Shown: positions 5,122 to 5,552 of the stretch, in pieces
Layout: every line of letters begins with the position of its first letter
Numbering within the stretch: the stretch's first letter is position 1
DNA from: Actinomycetota bacterium
GTDB lineage: Bacteria; Actinomycetota; Acidimicrobiia; Spongiisociales; ZC4RG35
Direction: 5' to 3'
DNA: 5,552 nucleotides
Assembly: GCA_019347585.1 (NCBI GenBank)
Contig: JAHWLC010000089.1
Span: forward strand, 1-5,552
Translations under genes and position numbers: made by a program
The notes under the pieces: model-generated
Told to the model about the DNA's origin: nothing
Databases searched by the model: none
The model's input: only the letters and a program-made list of their open reading frames with translations

Positions 5122-5552
5122 TGGCTGTCCACAAGGTGGCCGGCACCGAGACCGAGTACGGGATCGTGGTGCGCGGAGACCCGGGCTTCAACCCCGCAGT
5201 CGCCTCGTCGCTCGTGGTCAACAGCTTTCCCGGTGCTCGGGTCAAGGTGCAGTGGTCATACGAGGAGGAGACCCCAGGGCGGGACGCCCGCGGCTTCGGG
5301 CACGACAGCTACGGCCTGGTCGACCCCGAGGGGGCGGTGGTCAACTCGGTGCTGGCCAACGGAGCCCGGCTGTACGTCGACCACGCTCACCCCGAGTACT
5401 CCGCCCCCGAGTGCTACGACCCCCTCGAGGCCGCCCTCTACGACAAGGCGGGGGAGTGGGTCATGCACTCCGCCTCGAAGGCGGCCACCGAAGTAGCCGG
5501 CAAGCGGGTCTCCCTCTACAAGAACAACTCGGACGGCAAGGGCAACTCGTAT
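5121..5552 (+). CDS. dop: Pup deamidase/depupylase Dop (3' partial)
   Basis: The first 144 residues of a protein usually about 500 long; the frame is open to the window edge. Dop converts the C-terminal Gln of Pup to Glu, making it ligatable, and also cleaves Pup from substrate lysines. It belongs to the carboxylate-amine/glutamine synthetase-like fold shared with the ligase PafA. The ATP/metal-binding start GTETEYGI (8-15) supplies E10 and E12. The segment QWSYEEETPGRDARGF (44-59) is the Dop-loop region that PafA lacks, which favours Dop. LYVDHAHPEYSAPE (84-97) carries D87, equivalent to the catalytic Asp of Dop. The KNNSDGKGNSY motif (134-144) is cut by the edge. The ATG overlaps the mpa TGA by one base, and no Shine-Dalgarno sequence lies close by, so translation is probably coupled to mpa. 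pup and prcBA would be expected next. Confidence 0.95.
   Translation, partial: MAVHKVAGTETEYGIVVRGDPGFNPAVASSLVVNSFPGARVKVQWSYEEETPGRDARGFGHDSYGLVDPEGAVVNSVLANGARLYVDHAHPEYSAPECYDPLEAALYDKAGEWVMHSASKAATEVAGKRVSLYKNNSDGKGNSY

Noticed and set aside
5121..5552. The final gene as PafA (Pup ligase) rather than Dop
   Set aside because: It has the Dop-loop segment (WSYEEETPGRDARGF) and the LYVDHAHPEYSAPE block of Dop, and lies directly after mpa, the usual dop position.

Overview
The window is GC-rich and densely packed. It carries the entry to a bacterial Pup-proteasome locus: trmI (tRNA m1A58 methyltransferase), then mpa/arc (proteasomal AAA+ ATPase), then the start of dop (Pup deamidase/depupylase). 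This gene set and order, the GC-rich third codon positions, GTG starts and probable leaderless transcripts all point to an actinobacterium. Mycobacterium also places its TrmI homologue (Rv2118c) near mpa (Rv2115c) and dop (Rv2112c). The proteins are clearly diverged from the mycobacterial ones, so a deep-branching lineage (for example the Acidimicrobiia) is possible. That placement is inference.

Layout. Positions 1-272 hold the 3' end of an unrecognised plus-strand gene. It converges, with only 2 bp between stop codons, on a minus-strand MFS exporter (275-1561); a perfect 9-bp hairpin spans both stops. The exporter diverges, across 59 bp containing probable back-to-back promoters and a 15-bp palindrome, from two overlapping small membrane-protein genes (1621-1920 and 1910-2104). 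These converge on a short basic minus-strand ORF (2113-2394), again with an inverted repeat over the stops. From 2434 to the end everything is on the plus strand: a 30-residue single-span membrane microprotein, trmI (2526-3317), mpa (3394-5121) and partial dop (5121 to the edge). The microprotein overlaps trmI by one base, and mpa overlaps dop by one base, both as TGATG.

How the genes work together. Mpa is a hexameric ring that captures pupylated proteins through its N-terminal coiled coils, unfolds them with its AAA+ motor and docks on the 20S proteasome through a C-terminal Gln-Tyr-Leu tail, which is intact here. Dop deamidates Pup-Gln to Pup-Glu so that the ligase can use it, and it also removes Pup from substrates. 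pup, prcB, prcA and pafA are not in the window and would be expected just downstream. TrmI is a tRNA-modification enzyme whose link to the proteasome is by position only. The left half (MFS exporter and small membrane proteins) has no evident functional tie to the proteasome genes.

I see no mobile element, CRISPR array, tRNA or rRNA, and no gene-free stretch longer than 76 bp. The core system is known biology. The least described elements are the microprotein ahead of trmI and the short unrecognised ORFs.
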